DNA of 64,000 bases from Aeoliella mucimassa. GTDB taxonomy: Bacteria > Planctomycetota > Planctomycetia > Pirellulales > Lacipirellulaceae. The first letter of the stretch is position 1. Every line of letters starts with the position of its first letter. Of the stretch, positions 17,386 through 24,724 are shown one piece after another. The stretch spans positions 6,544,793-6,608,792 of the forward strand of contig NZ_CP036278.1 in assembly GCF_007748035.1 (NCBI RefSeq). Direction: 5' to 3'. The notes under the pieces are model-generated. The model saw only the letters and a list, made by a program, of their open reading frames with translations, had not been told where the DNA came from and made no database searches. A program made the translations under genes and the position numbers.

Positions 17386-17889
17386 ATCGAACGCAAGCAG
17401 CAACGGATCAACGAACAGATCCGCATCACCCCTATCCGTGTGATCTCGGAACAAGGAGAGCAACTGGGAATCATTCCCACGGAACAAGCACTCGACCGCG
17501 CGCGTCAAGTGGGGCTCGATCTCGTGGAGGTCGCCTCGGCCGAGAAGCCGCCGGTCTGCCGGATCATGGACTACGGTAAGTTCAAGTACCAGCAAAAGAA
17601 GCGGCAGCACAAAGGCCACACGCACCAAAGTAAGAACAAAGAAATCCGTCTGCGTCCAAAGATCGGCGAAGCCGACTTCATGACCAAGGTGAACCGCGCC
17701 AAGAAGTTCCTTGCACAAAAGGACAAAGTGGTGTTCAGTGTCATCTTCCGTGGACGTGAGAACGCGCACGTGGACGAAGGCTTCAAGCTCATCGAAAAGC
17801 TCACTGCCGAGCTCGAACCTGTCAGCAAGCCCGAGCAACGTCCCACCATGCATGGTCGCCGCATCGTCGCCATCTTCGCTCCGAAATAG
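17386..17889 (+). CDS. infC: Translation initiation factor IF-3 with ATC start codon
   Basis: IF-3 binds the 30S subunit, keeps it apart from 50S and checks the start codon. The 167-residue protein has the conserved N-terminal domain, with [14 protein letters not shown] and a [25 protein letters not shown] segment holding the family signature. A lysine-rich linker follows ([19 protein letters not shown]), then the C-terminal domain ending [12 protein letters not shown]. The start is ATC at 17386, 7 bases after AGGAGG. Non-AUG starts (AUU in Escherichia coli) are known for infC, where IF-3 itself discriminates against them and so limits its own synthesis; the same feedback is inferred here. 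rpmI and rplT, which commonly follow infC, are absent: an exported protein gene begins two bases after the stop codon. Confidence 0.96.
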   Translation: MERKQQRINEQIRITPIRVISEQGEQLGIIPTEQALDRARQVGLDLVEVASAEKPPVCRIMDYGKFKYQQKKRQHKGHTHQSKNKEIRLRPKIGEADFMTKVNRAKKFLAQKDKVVFSVIFRGRENAHVDEGFKLIEKLTAELEPVSKPEQRPTMHGRRIVAIFAPK

Positions 17890-17890
17890 T

Positions 17891-19003
17891 ATGCTCCGAT
17901 CCCTTCTTGCCGCGACAATCCTGGCGATGCTCGTTGCCAACGTGGCGGAAGCCCAGGTGCGCTACAACTCGGCGCAGCGCATGCGCGACGTCGACGCCCG
18001 GTTCGAGAACACCGATGGCTGGATTGGTGCCGACGGTGGGCACTCGTGCCTGCTCGACAAGGACACCCGGCTATGGCTGTTCAGCGATACCTGGGTGGGC
18101 AAGATCCGCGACGAGAAGCGAGTCGATGCGACCATCGTGAACAACACGCTGGCCATCGAGAGCACCCGCGGCAAGCAGCCGCCGAAGTTCTACGTGCGCC
18201 GCGACGAGCAAGGCAAACCGATGGCCATGTTCACCCCAGCCGATGGGCGGGGGTGGTTCTGGTTGCAGGACGCGGTAATGGTCGAAGAGAAGCTCTACCT
18301 GGTGCTCTCGCAGATCGAGCGGGATGGCGATGGCGGAGCGTTTGGCTTCCGCCAAATCGGCCAGGTCCTCGGCGTCGTCGACAATCCGCACGACGATCCC
18401 TACCAGTGGCAGCTACGCCAGCTGCCGATGCCCTGCTCGATCGCAACCGACAAACGCGAACTCTGGTTCGGGGCGTCGCTCCGGATCGAAGGCAAAACAC
18501 TTTATGTCTACGGCACCGACGAGGAGAAGAGCGGCGACTACCGCACGCGGTTCCTCACGCTCGCCAAGGTGCCGGTCGAATCGATCGAATCGTTCGACCA
18601 GTGGCAATTCTACGACGGCAAGCGATGGGTCGCCGACTTCCGCAAGTCGGCTCACTTGCTTCCCCGCATGGCCACCGAATACTCGGTGGTTCACCTCGAC
18701 GAGCTCGATATCTACGCGGTGGTCTTCAACGACAACGGGTTGTCGGATCGCATCCGCGTGAGCACATCGAAGGAACTCACCGGGCCCTGGACCCCAGCGG
18801 TGACCGTGTTCCGTTGTCCCGAGGATCGCTGGGACAGCCGCAACTTCTGCTATGGCTCGAAGGCGCATCCTTCGCTCGCCGGCGACAACGAGCTGGTGAT
18901 CAGCTACTTCGTCAACGCGACTGAGCTAGGACACGTGGCCAACGACATCCGGCTGTACCAGCCGCGGTTCCTCCGCATCAAGGTCGACAAGCCCGGCAAT
19001 TGA
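17891..19003 (+). CDS. Exported DUF4185-like beta-propeller protein
   Basis: The 370-residue protein has a signal peptide (LLAATILAMLVANVAEAQ, cleavage near residue 22). Next is the segment WIGADGGHSCLLDKDTRLWLFSD, which matches the "W-x-G-x-D-G-x-x-S-x-L-x-D-x-x-T-L-W-L-F-G-D-T" outline of DUF4185 and five-bladed propeller glycoside-hydrolase-like domains. Later blades carry WFWLQDAVM, LWFGASLRIEGKTLYVYGT, and the final SYFVNATE with an aromatic and acidic surround, again as in that fold. I infer binding or cleavage of an oligosaccharide outside the cytoplasm; a catalytic residue cannot be named. The ATG at 17891 lies two bases after the infC stop codon, so translation is probably coupled, an odd partnership for a housekeeping factor. 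Confidence 0.7.
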   Translation: MLRSLLAATILAMLVANVAEAQVRYNSAQRMRDVDARFENTDGWIGADGGHSCLLDKDTRLWLFSDTWVGKIRDEKRVDATIVNNTLAIESTRGKQPPKFYVRRDEQGKPMAMFTPADGRGWFWLQDAVMVEEKLYLVLSQIERDGDGGAFGFRQIGQVLGVVDNPHDDPYQWQLRQLPMPCSIATDKRELWFGASLRIEGKTLYVYGTDEEKSGDYRTRFLTLAKVPVESIESFDQWQFYDGKRWVADFRKSAHLLPRMATEYSVVHLDELDIYAVVFNDNGLSDRIRVSTSKELTGPWTPAVTVFRCPEDRWDSRNFCYGSKAHPSLAGDNELVISYFVNATELGHVANDIRLYQPRFLRIKVDKPGN

Positions 19004-19104
19004 GGCCGAAACCGCAGCCAAGGCGAACCCAAGTCGGCGGTTTTTAGCGGGAAATGCGCTAGTTTGGCCGGTCTCATGCCATAATAAGGGTAGGAGGTCG
19101 AGCT

Positions 19105-19881
19105 ATGTTTGCCGTCTATAGTACGCTGATTGTGTTCGCGGTTTCGCTCATCGTTATTCGGGTCGCAACGGTCGGCTTGGCGATGACCGGCATCTCGAAG
19201 GATCTCGCCCACTTTCAGGCCCTCTCGGCGTTCACCGGCTCGGGATTTACCACCAAAGAGTCCGAAGATATCGTCAACCACCCGGTCCGTCGCCGGATCG
19301 TGATGCACCTGATGTTGCTTGGCCATATCGGCGTGGTGCTGGCGATTCCCTCGGTCATCCTCTCTTTTCTCGACATGGGTGGTTCCGACAATCGGACCGG
19401 CGAACTCTCCATCCGCCTGGCGGTACTCTCAGGCGGTTTAGTGCTGCTGTTGCTGCTGGCCACCAGCAACCAGATCGAGCGGATGATGTGGGGCATCAAC
19501 ACCTGGGCGTTCAAGAAACTCGGTAGCCTCGAACTGCACGACTACACCCGCCTGCTAAGGGTAGGGCACGACTACGTGATTTCGAAGATGCAGGTACACC
19601 AGGGTGAGTGGATCGCCGGACATACGCTGCAGGAGTTGGCCCTTAACCACGAAGGTGTGCTGGTGCTGGGAGTCGAACGCCCCACCGGCGAATACCTCGG
19701 CGCCCCCCGCGGCAGCACCCGCCTGCAAGCAGGCGACTGCCTGGTAGTATACGGGCGACAAGAGTCGCTTCTCAGTCTGGTGCAGCGCGAAGCTGGCATA
19801 GAGGGCAACATCGAACACATGCTCGCGGTCACGCGGCAGCTCGACGAGCACCAGGCAGAATCCGACGACACACCGAACTGA
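19105..19881 (+). CDS. Membrane protein with TrkA C-terminal (RCK_C) domain
   Basis: The 258-residue protein has three membrane segments: about residues 3-28 (STLIVFAVSLIVIRVATVGL), 75-95 (LMLLGHIGVVLAIPSVILSF) and 112-128 (LAVLSGGLVLLLLLA). Between the first two, FQALSAFTGSGFTTKES resembles the selectivity-filter turn of Trk/Ktr potassium-transport subunits. Residues ~155-245 form a TrkA-C domain (AGHTLQELALNHEGVLVLGVER, then LQAGDCLVVYGRQESL), which binds small regulatory ligands. It is too short for a complete transporter. I infer a minimal potassium-channel-like or ion-flux regulator. The ATG at 19105 has a perfect AGGAGG 7 bases upstream. No other Trk gene is nearby. Confidence 0.8.
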   Translation: MFAVYSTLIVFAVSLIVIRVATVGLAMTGISKDLAHFQALSAFTGSGFTTKESEDIVNHPVRRRIVMHLMLLGHIGVVLAIPSVILSFLDMGGSDNRTGELSIRLAVLSGGLVLLLLLATSNQIERMMWGINTWAFKKLGSLELHDYTRLLRVGHDYVISKMQVHQGEWIAGHTLQELALNHEGVLVLGVERPTGEYLGAPRGSTRLQAGDCLVVYGRQESLLSLVQREAGIEGNIEHMLAVTRQLDEHQAESDDTPN

Positions 19882-19888
19882 CCCGTGG

Positions 19889-20839
19889 CTACTTGCTCTG
19901 TGACAGGGCCTCTTGAGCTTTCTCTTGCTCACGAGGGGTCGGCAATCGCTTGTAGTCTTCATTGACCGCAGCGGTCACACCGAGGTGATTGGCTACCGGG
20001 CGTTCCCAGCCAGCGGTCCATCGCGTCGCGCCGCTGCTGGGGCTGTTGATCACTCGCGGGGCACCTTCGTTACCATCGGCGAACACCAGCGTGGTGCTAC
20101 CGCCGCCGTCGAGGTTGATCGCCTGGTTCACGCCGAATTCGAGAAACAAATCGGCCATTTCGCTTAGGTACATCCCCTCCGAAAAACCAGGCTGCCGGCC
20201 ATCTGCGACCAGCAGAAACAGATGGCCCGTTTCGGTGTTGATTCCGGCCGCGGTTCGTGGGTGGAGCTTGTCGTTCTCTGGCTTGCGAGCGACGTTCTCG
20301 CCATCGGTCACCAGAATGGGACCACCGCTTACCGCGTTCCAGGTGCCCTCGGGGATGTCGGCGGTGGTAACGATCGATACCTTGTTGTCTTTGGTGATTA
20401 CCAGCGACGCACACACCTTGCCCTCAGCAGCAGGGTGCGAGCCAATTTTGCCATTGCTCGCCCCAAGTCCCTGGGCATCAGTGTTCGTCCCCATTTCCAT
20501 GCTGAAGAAGTCGCCATTCACAGCCAGGCTCAGACGATGCTGTTTGAGAAACTCGCTAGTGACCTGACGGGTATACTCGGCCGGGGCATCGCCGTTGTCG
20601 GGCGTGCCGAAAAACGTGAGCCCTTCGGCTTGAGGGTCGATCTCAAGCAAATGGATGACCAGCGGCCGCGGCAATACCGCTGGCGTCGTTTTGTTGCGAC
20701 CACCGATGAGTCGGTAGTAGGTCACCCCTTGGTACGGCTCTGCCTGACGGGTGATGGGAGCGAGACGCTCTGGTACTTCTGCTTCGACTACGGAGGCGGC
20801 GAAGGCGGCGCACAGCAGTGCGACGAACCAGGGACGCAT
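19889..20839 (-). CDS. Exported phosphodiester glycosidase (NAGPA-domain) protein
   Basis: The 316-residue protein begins with a signal peptide (FVALLCAAFAASVVEAE, cleavage near residue 20). The NAGPA domain follows: SLAVNGDFFS (about residue 105), a SGGPILVTDGE segment, HPRTAAGINTETGHLFLLVADGR and NLDGGGSTTLVF (about residue 240). These are the conserved acidic and glycine-rich motifs of the family of the lysosomal uncovering enzyme and bacterial exopolysaccharide-related proteins, which cleave sugar-phosphodiester bonds. The substrate in this organism is unknown; teichoic-like or phosphoglycan polymers are possible. It is followed by a convergent gene and preceded, about 100 bases away on the same strand, by the GH16 gene, so both may act on extracellular glycans. 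Family assignment is secure. Confidence 0.88.
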   Translation of the reverse strand: MRPWFVALLCAAFAASVVEAEVPERLAPITRQAEPYQGVTYYRLIGGRNKTTPAVLPRPLVIHLLEIDPQAEGLTFFGTPDNGDAPAEYTRQVTSEFLKQHRLSLAVNGDFFSMEMGTNTDAQGLGASNGKIGSHPAAEGKVCASLVITKDNKVSIVTTADIPEGTWNAVSGGPILVTDGENVARKPENDKLHPRTAAGINTETGHLFLLVADGRQPGFSEGMYLSEMADLFLEFGVNQAINLDGGGSTTLVFADGNEGAPRVINSPSSGATRWTAGWERPVANHLGVTAAVNEDYKRLPTPREQEKAQEALSQSK

Positions 20840-20937
20840 AGGAACTCTCTCTGTTCAAAAATCGGTGGGGCCTGTGCAACACGAAACGAAGCTGGCCGAA
20901 GGGCGGGCAGCAAGATTGCTGGCGCGGCGAAATGTCT

Positions 20938-21912
20938 TTACCGAGCAAAAGGTAGTTTACCCTCGCCGCGCGGTTTGGTCTCGCCGAAACCCTCCTTTTT
21001 TTCATACACCCGAACGTAGTCGACCACCATCTCGGCAGGAAACTTGGTCGACGCGTCGGGATTCCCCACGAACTGTCCGCCGACCGCCACGTTCATCACC
21101 AAATAATACGGCTTGCCGAACGGCGCCGGCCACGGATTCAGTTCCCCTTCATTTGCAGGCTGCAGGCCGCCTCCCTCGTTTGTCTTGCTGCTGCTCCACC
21201 AGAAGTTCTGGGTCGCGTACAAGTGATCGTCCACGTACCAGCGCATCTCGCCTGGTTCCCACTCCAAAGCGTAGACATGGAAACCGCTAATATCCTGGCC
21301 TGCGGGAAACTCGTATTCGCCGCCCGAATGCACGTTTGCAGGCCAAGCACCCCCGTAGTGCAAAGTACCCAACACCTTTCCTGGCTGCTGACCGCGGGCT
21401 TCCATTACATCGATTTCGCCCGAAGCAGCCCAGCCGCCGTAGGTTTCTTCCTGCGGAAGCATCCAGAGTGCGGGCCACACTCCCTGCCCTGTCGGCAGTT
21501 TCGCCCGAAACTCGAACCGGCCGTAACGTTGGTTGAACAGCGGGCTGCCGTCGACCGCGCGGGTCTTCATGCGGGCCGAGGTGTAACCGCAGCCATGCAG
21601 CGATTGCTTTACCGCCCGCAAATGCAGCTGGCCATCCTCCACCTTGGCATTCGTGGTCGAGTCGGTGTAGTACTCCAGCTCCGAGTTCCCCCATCCGGCA
21701 ATCCATTGATTCGCGGAGTAGTTGTAGAAACCGTTACCGATGTCGAAGTCCCACTTCTTGCGATCGACCTCTTGGCCGTCGAACTCATCGCTCCAAGTCA
21801 GCTTCCACTGGTCGGCCGTATCGGCCGCGGTCGCAGTCGGACTATGTCCAAGCGTCCAGATGAGGGAGAGAAGCAGCGAGCAAGCCAAAGCGGTATCGGC
21901 AAAGCGATTCAT
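20938..21912 (-). CDS. Exported GH16 family glycoside hydrolase (beta-1,3-glucanase type)
   Basis: The enzyme has a signal peptide (LACSLLLSLIWTLGHSPTATA, cleavage near residue 29) and one GH16 domain filling the rest of the 324 residues. The opening WSDEFDGQEVDRKKWDF is typical. The catalytic motif GEIDVMEARG (about residues 164-173) provides the nucleophile and the acid/base glutamates, with the middle aspartate between. VWPALWMLP and VNVAVGGQF (as MNVAVGGQFVGNP) are the aromatic and C-terminal motifs of laminarinase-like members. The EIDxxE form without the extra bulge residue difference points to beta-1,3- or mixed-linked glucan, or a related marine polysaccharide, rather than a plant xyloglucan. 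It is divergent from the unassigned gene at 22118 and lies upstream of the NAGPA gene. The short C-terminal tail is basic and probably disordered. Confidence 0.93.
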   Translation of the reverse strand: MNRFADTALACSLLLSLIWTLGHSPTATAADTADQWKLTWSDEFDGQEVDRKKWDFDIGNGFYNYSANQWIAGWGNSELEYYTDSTTNAKVEDGQLHLRAVKQSLHGCGYTSARMKTRAVDGSPLFNQRYGRFEFRAKLPTGQGVWPALWMLPQEETYGGWAASGEIDVMEARGQQPGKVLGTLHYGGAWPANVHSGGEYEFPAGQDISGFHVYALEWEPGEMRWYVDDHLYATQNFWWSSSKTNEGGGLQPANEGELNPWPAPFGKPYYLVMNVAVGGQFVGNPDASTKFPAEMVVDYVRVYEKKEGFGETKPRGEGKLPFAR

Positions 21913-22117
21913 GGTGACGGGACCTCAAGCAAAACAAGCAGGGGGAATCGGGAACCTCTATTCTACGCAGAAAACCCGAACCGCGGGGGAACCCTCGCAC
22001 GATTCGGCGACACGGCTCGCACACTCCGTTTGCTGGCTGCTATCCGCACGATCTGGTAAAATCGATGGCTCCCCAGAATACCCGCCGCGACCTCCCCACC
22101 TGCTGCAGCCACCGTTT

Positions 22118-22801
22118 ATGAGCGACTCTGAGCCCCTTCCGCTGCAGCATCGGAGCGAAGTACGCGTGATCGGCCCGCTACCGGCCAGTGACGCCAGCCC
22201 GCTAGAGGGGGAAACTCCGCTGTTTGCGGCCGACCTCGATTTCGCCCTCGAGCAGGGTGGGCCCCTCACTCGGGCGTTTCTCGAAGCAACTCCGCTCAAT
22301 CGCGAAGCGGGCGTGGTGGTCGATTCTTCGCTGGTCTGGCTTACTCCTGGTTTGGCACATGCCATGACTCCTACCGGGCCGCTCACTGGCCCCCGCGGCA
22401 AAGTGGGGTTTGTGCATGAGCCATTTCCAGGCATCGCGATGGGTGTTCGGGGAGCAGCGAATCGGAACCTCACTGCGGTCCATCGGCTCTGTGTGTGGGG
22501 ACTCGATTGCACGCCGGAACTGGCCGAAGGTCAGCTGAGTTTCGCCACCCCGGAGCAGGCCGAAGCGTTTTGGCTACCGACCGAGTCGCTCGACGCCCGC
22601 GATCAGCAATTCGCCCACCACATCGAGTCGGGCGAGCTTTGCTGTACCGGGTTGCCGCTGGCCACGATCGTGGAGTTTGGTTGGGGCACCTTGCTCCGTC
22701 CCCGCCCGGCGACTGAACCTGGTTTTCAGTTCATGATTCGCGTTTCCATCGGCGACCCGCGACCACACGTAAACGGCCTGCGAAACCATGCCCAGCTCTA
22801 A
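22118..22801 (+). CDS. Unassigned protein, first of a gene pair
   Basis: The 227-residue protein has no signal peptide or membrane segment and no motif I recognise. It is proline- and glycine-rich, and some glycine-containing stretches (LTGPRGKVGFVHEPFPGIAMGVRGA) look structured rather than random. Cysteines are few, with a CC pair near residue 176 (GELCCTG). The ATG at 22118 is chosen because the sequence before it reads as non-protein. A second gene begins 42 bases after its stop and may be part of the same transcript; a ThuA-like gene follows that. The three could act together on a small molecule, but this is guesswork from position. Confidence 0.7.
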   Translation: MSDSEPLPLQHRSEVRVIGPLPASDASPLEGETPLFAADLDFALEQGGPLTRAFLEATPLNREAGVVVDSSLVWLTPGLAHAMTPTGPLTGPRGKVGFVHEPFPGIAMGVRGAANRNLTAVHRLCVWGLDCTPELAEGQLSFATPEQAEAFWLPTESLDARDQQFAHHIESGELCCTGLPLATIVEFGWGTLLRPRPATEPGFQFMIRVSIGDPRPHVNGLRNHAQL

Positions 22802-22843
22802 TGATCGCGCCGTAGGGAAACTTGCGCTAAAGGACTCTTGCCG

Positions 22844-23512
22844 ATGATCATCGAATCGAACATCGAACTGCTAGGCACCGCCGCTCCGTTCTCGCAACAG
22901 ATTGTGCGGCAAGAATTGAGCCAAGCCCGCACCTCGATCGACGAAGCCATGGCCGCTGGGCCGGCGCATCGGGCGTTCATCGAGTCGCTCCCCGACCTAT
23001 GGCGCACCGATCCCGACGTGCAGATCTTCAGCCGATTGCTCTACCTCAAGCCGGGCTGGTATCCGTTGGGACCTCACTATCACTTCGACTGGGGCGGTCA
23101 AAACGCCAGCGATGGCTCGCCGGTGGAAACAATCATGGTGCTGCATGGCGAGGCCTCGCAAACCGAGTTCATCCTCGGACCACTCGAACAGTCCGAGCCA
23201 TCCGCGGTCGAACCACGTGGGCACCGACGCCGGCCCGGTCGAGACCAGTGGGATTCGCAAGTCGCTGCGGGGCTCGCCAGTGGATCGCTGAAGCAATGGT
23301 TTCTCGAGCCGAACCAGCAGATTCGGTTCGATAGTCGTACGCTCCACCGCGCCCGACCTGCGAAGACCGCGGGCTGGCGAGTGCTGATTCGTGCGATCCG
23401 CGGACTCACCAACCAGGTCGCCGACCCGGGTCGATTCACGACTTGCCGCAACGGCTACATCCCCATCACCGACGAGCAGCGGACGCGTTACGCTCCGTAT
23501 CAAGATCGCTAA
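22844..23512 (+). CDS. Unassigned protein, possible Fe(II)/2-oxoglutarate-like enzyme
   Basis: The 222-residue protein has no export signal. LGPHYHFDWGG (about residues 71-81) gives an HxD pair. About 85 residues later RTLHRARPA supplies another histidine, and WRVLIRAIRG follows with arginines 11-15 positions further on. An HxD...H...R series at these distances is the pattern of the metal triad and 2-oxoglutarate-binding arginine in double-stranded beta-helix dioxygenases. A cupin is the alternative. No family-specific motif is seen, so this is inference. The start is the ATG at 22844; a TTG six bases earlier is less likely. It sits between the unassigned gene at 22118 and the ThuA-like gene, with spacing of 42 and 14 bases. 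Confidence 0.7.
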   Translation: MIIESNIELLGTAAPFSQQIVRQELSQARTSIDEAMAAGPAHRAFIESLPDLWRTDPDVQIFSRLLYLKPGWYPLGPHYHFDWGGQNASDGSPVETIMVLHGEASQTEFILGPLEQSEPSAVEPRGHRRRPGRDQWDSQVAAGLASGSLKQWFLEPNQQIRFDSRTLHRARPAKTAGWRVLIRAIRGLTNQVADPGRFTTCRNGYIPITDEQRTRYAPYQDR

Positions 23513-23526
23513 GAGACGAGCAACCC

Positions 23527-24342
23527 GTGAGCACTTCGCAAGAACCTAACAACACACCCCACCGCCATCGCGGACCTCGCAGCGATCCCTGGGCCGGGCA
23601 GCGGACGCTGCTCGCGGTAGCCGACGTACAAACTGGTTATCATCACGATTCGATCTCGCATACTTTGGCAACACTCTCGATGCTGGGCCGACAGTCGGGC
23701 GAGTACCTGACCAACATTCGTACCGACTCGCAGCTGATCACGCGTCAGCCGATCGTCGGCGTTGGCTCCAAGTACGGCGGCAAACGCGTGAACGCTCGCG
23801 AATTGTCGAGCTACGACGCGGTGTTCCTGCTCCCCAGCGGCGCAGGCACTCTCACGCCTGAACAACAAGCCGACCTGCTGGCCTACGTGCACGACGATGG
23901 CAAGGGACTCGTCGTAGGACACGCCGGCGCGCTGGCGTTCTTCGAATGGCCCAAGTTCTACGAGATGCTCGGTGGTCGCATGGGTGGCGAGTTCATGGCC
24001 GAGGCACGCGTGATCGTAGAAGACCCCAGCTTCCCCGGGGCCGACGCGTTCGGCAGCGAAACGTTCATATTCAACGAACAGCACCCCGTATTCACCGAGC
24101 CTTACGATCGCGACAAGGTAAATGTGATCCTAAAGCTCGATCCAAACTCGCTCACGCCCGAGCAACGCGCGAAGCGATCCGACGAAGATTACCCCGTGAT
24201 GTGGTCGCGAGAGTATGGTCGGGGGCGGGTGCTGCAGGTTGGTTGGGGCCATTTGGATGCGACCTGGGACGACCCTCGCTTCCAGCAATTGATGCTGCAA
24301 GGCATTCTCTGGGCGATGGGGGCGGTTGGTAAAAATGGCTGA
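23527..24342 (+). CDS. ThuA-like domain protein
   Basis: The 271-residue protein matches the ThuA (trehalose utilisation) fold, a class I glutamine-amidotransferase-like sandwich. Visible markers are YHHDSISHTLATL near the N-terminus, the SSYDAVFLLPSG strand, LVVGHAGALAFFEWPKFYEMLGG, HPVFTEPYDR and the late PVMWSREYGRGRVLQVGWGH motif. The central segment corresponds to the place where related amidotransferases have a catalytic cysteine: here it is VVGHAGAL, so no cysteine nucleophile. Planctomycetes have many such proteins, usually with signal peptides and linked to sugar breakdown; this one lacks a signal. The GTG at 23527 is 14 bases after the previous stop and is the first reasonable start, preceded by a GAGACGAG stretch. 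Confidence 0.85.
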   Translation: MSTSQEPNNTPHRHRGPRSDPWAGQRTLLAVADVQTGYHHDSISHTLATLSMLGRQSGEYLTNIRTDSQLITRQPIVGVGSKYGGKRVNARELSSYDAVFLLPSGAGTLTPEQQADLLAYVHDDGKGLVVGHAGALAFFEWPKFYEMLGGRMGGEFMAEARVIVEDPSFPGADAFGSETFIFNEQHPVFTEPYDRDKVNVILKLDPNSLTPEQRAKRSDEDYPVMWSREYGRGRVLQVGWGHLDATWDDPRFQQLMLQGILWAMGAVGKNG

Positions 24343-24466
24343 TTGCCGCAACTTTGCCGCATGGGGCGTTGTAGAGTCAGAACTCCATTAAAAGCAGTCA
24401 ATTAGGCCAGCATCCCCCTGAACAGATGGTCCGCCACACCGCACCTTCGATCGACCTTGCATCTAC

Positions 24467-24480
24467 ACACGATCTTAATA
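24467..24480 (+). promoter_or_regulatory. Copy 1 of a repeated 14-base site
   Basis: ACACGATCTTAATA is matched at 12 of 14 positions by a second copy 219 bases downstream, just ahead of the Na/Pi cotransporter start. Binding-site function is inferred only from repetition. Confidence 0.3.
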
Positions 24481-24685
24481 TTTGTGCCCCTTCTGTGGAG
24501 CCGAAATAGCTATCGGGCGAGCAGGCCATTCAGTCTGGTTTTTCCGACATTCTTTAGCTCACACGCGACTCAAAACGGTTCTGTTGCCAGGCCTATAACC
24601 GCAAAAAACCTTCACTATCGACAGCCATTCCTGCTAGTTACAATCAGGGAAACTCACCGAAATCCGTGGTCAGGCCATTGCCTTC

Positions 24686-24699
24686 ACACAATCTTAACA
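24686..24699 (+). promoter_or_regulatory. Copy 2 of a repeated 14-base site
   Basis: ACACAATCTTAACA lies 25 bases before the TTG start of the Na/Pi cotransporter gene. Its position so close to the start would suit a repressor or a site overlapping the promoter. Inference only. Confidence 0.3.
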
Positions 24700-24724
24700 A
24701 TACATCTCTGTTGGGTACGGTCCG

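Larger units (their letters stand above)
24343..24724. other. Intergenic region upstream of the phosphate transporter gene
   Basis: No coding frame in these roughly 380 bases looks like a protein. Two similar 14-base segments, ACACGATCTTAATA and ACACAATCTTAACA, lie at 24467-24480 and 24686-24699 (12 of 14 identical). They may be regulatory sites for the following gene. Confidence 0.5.
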
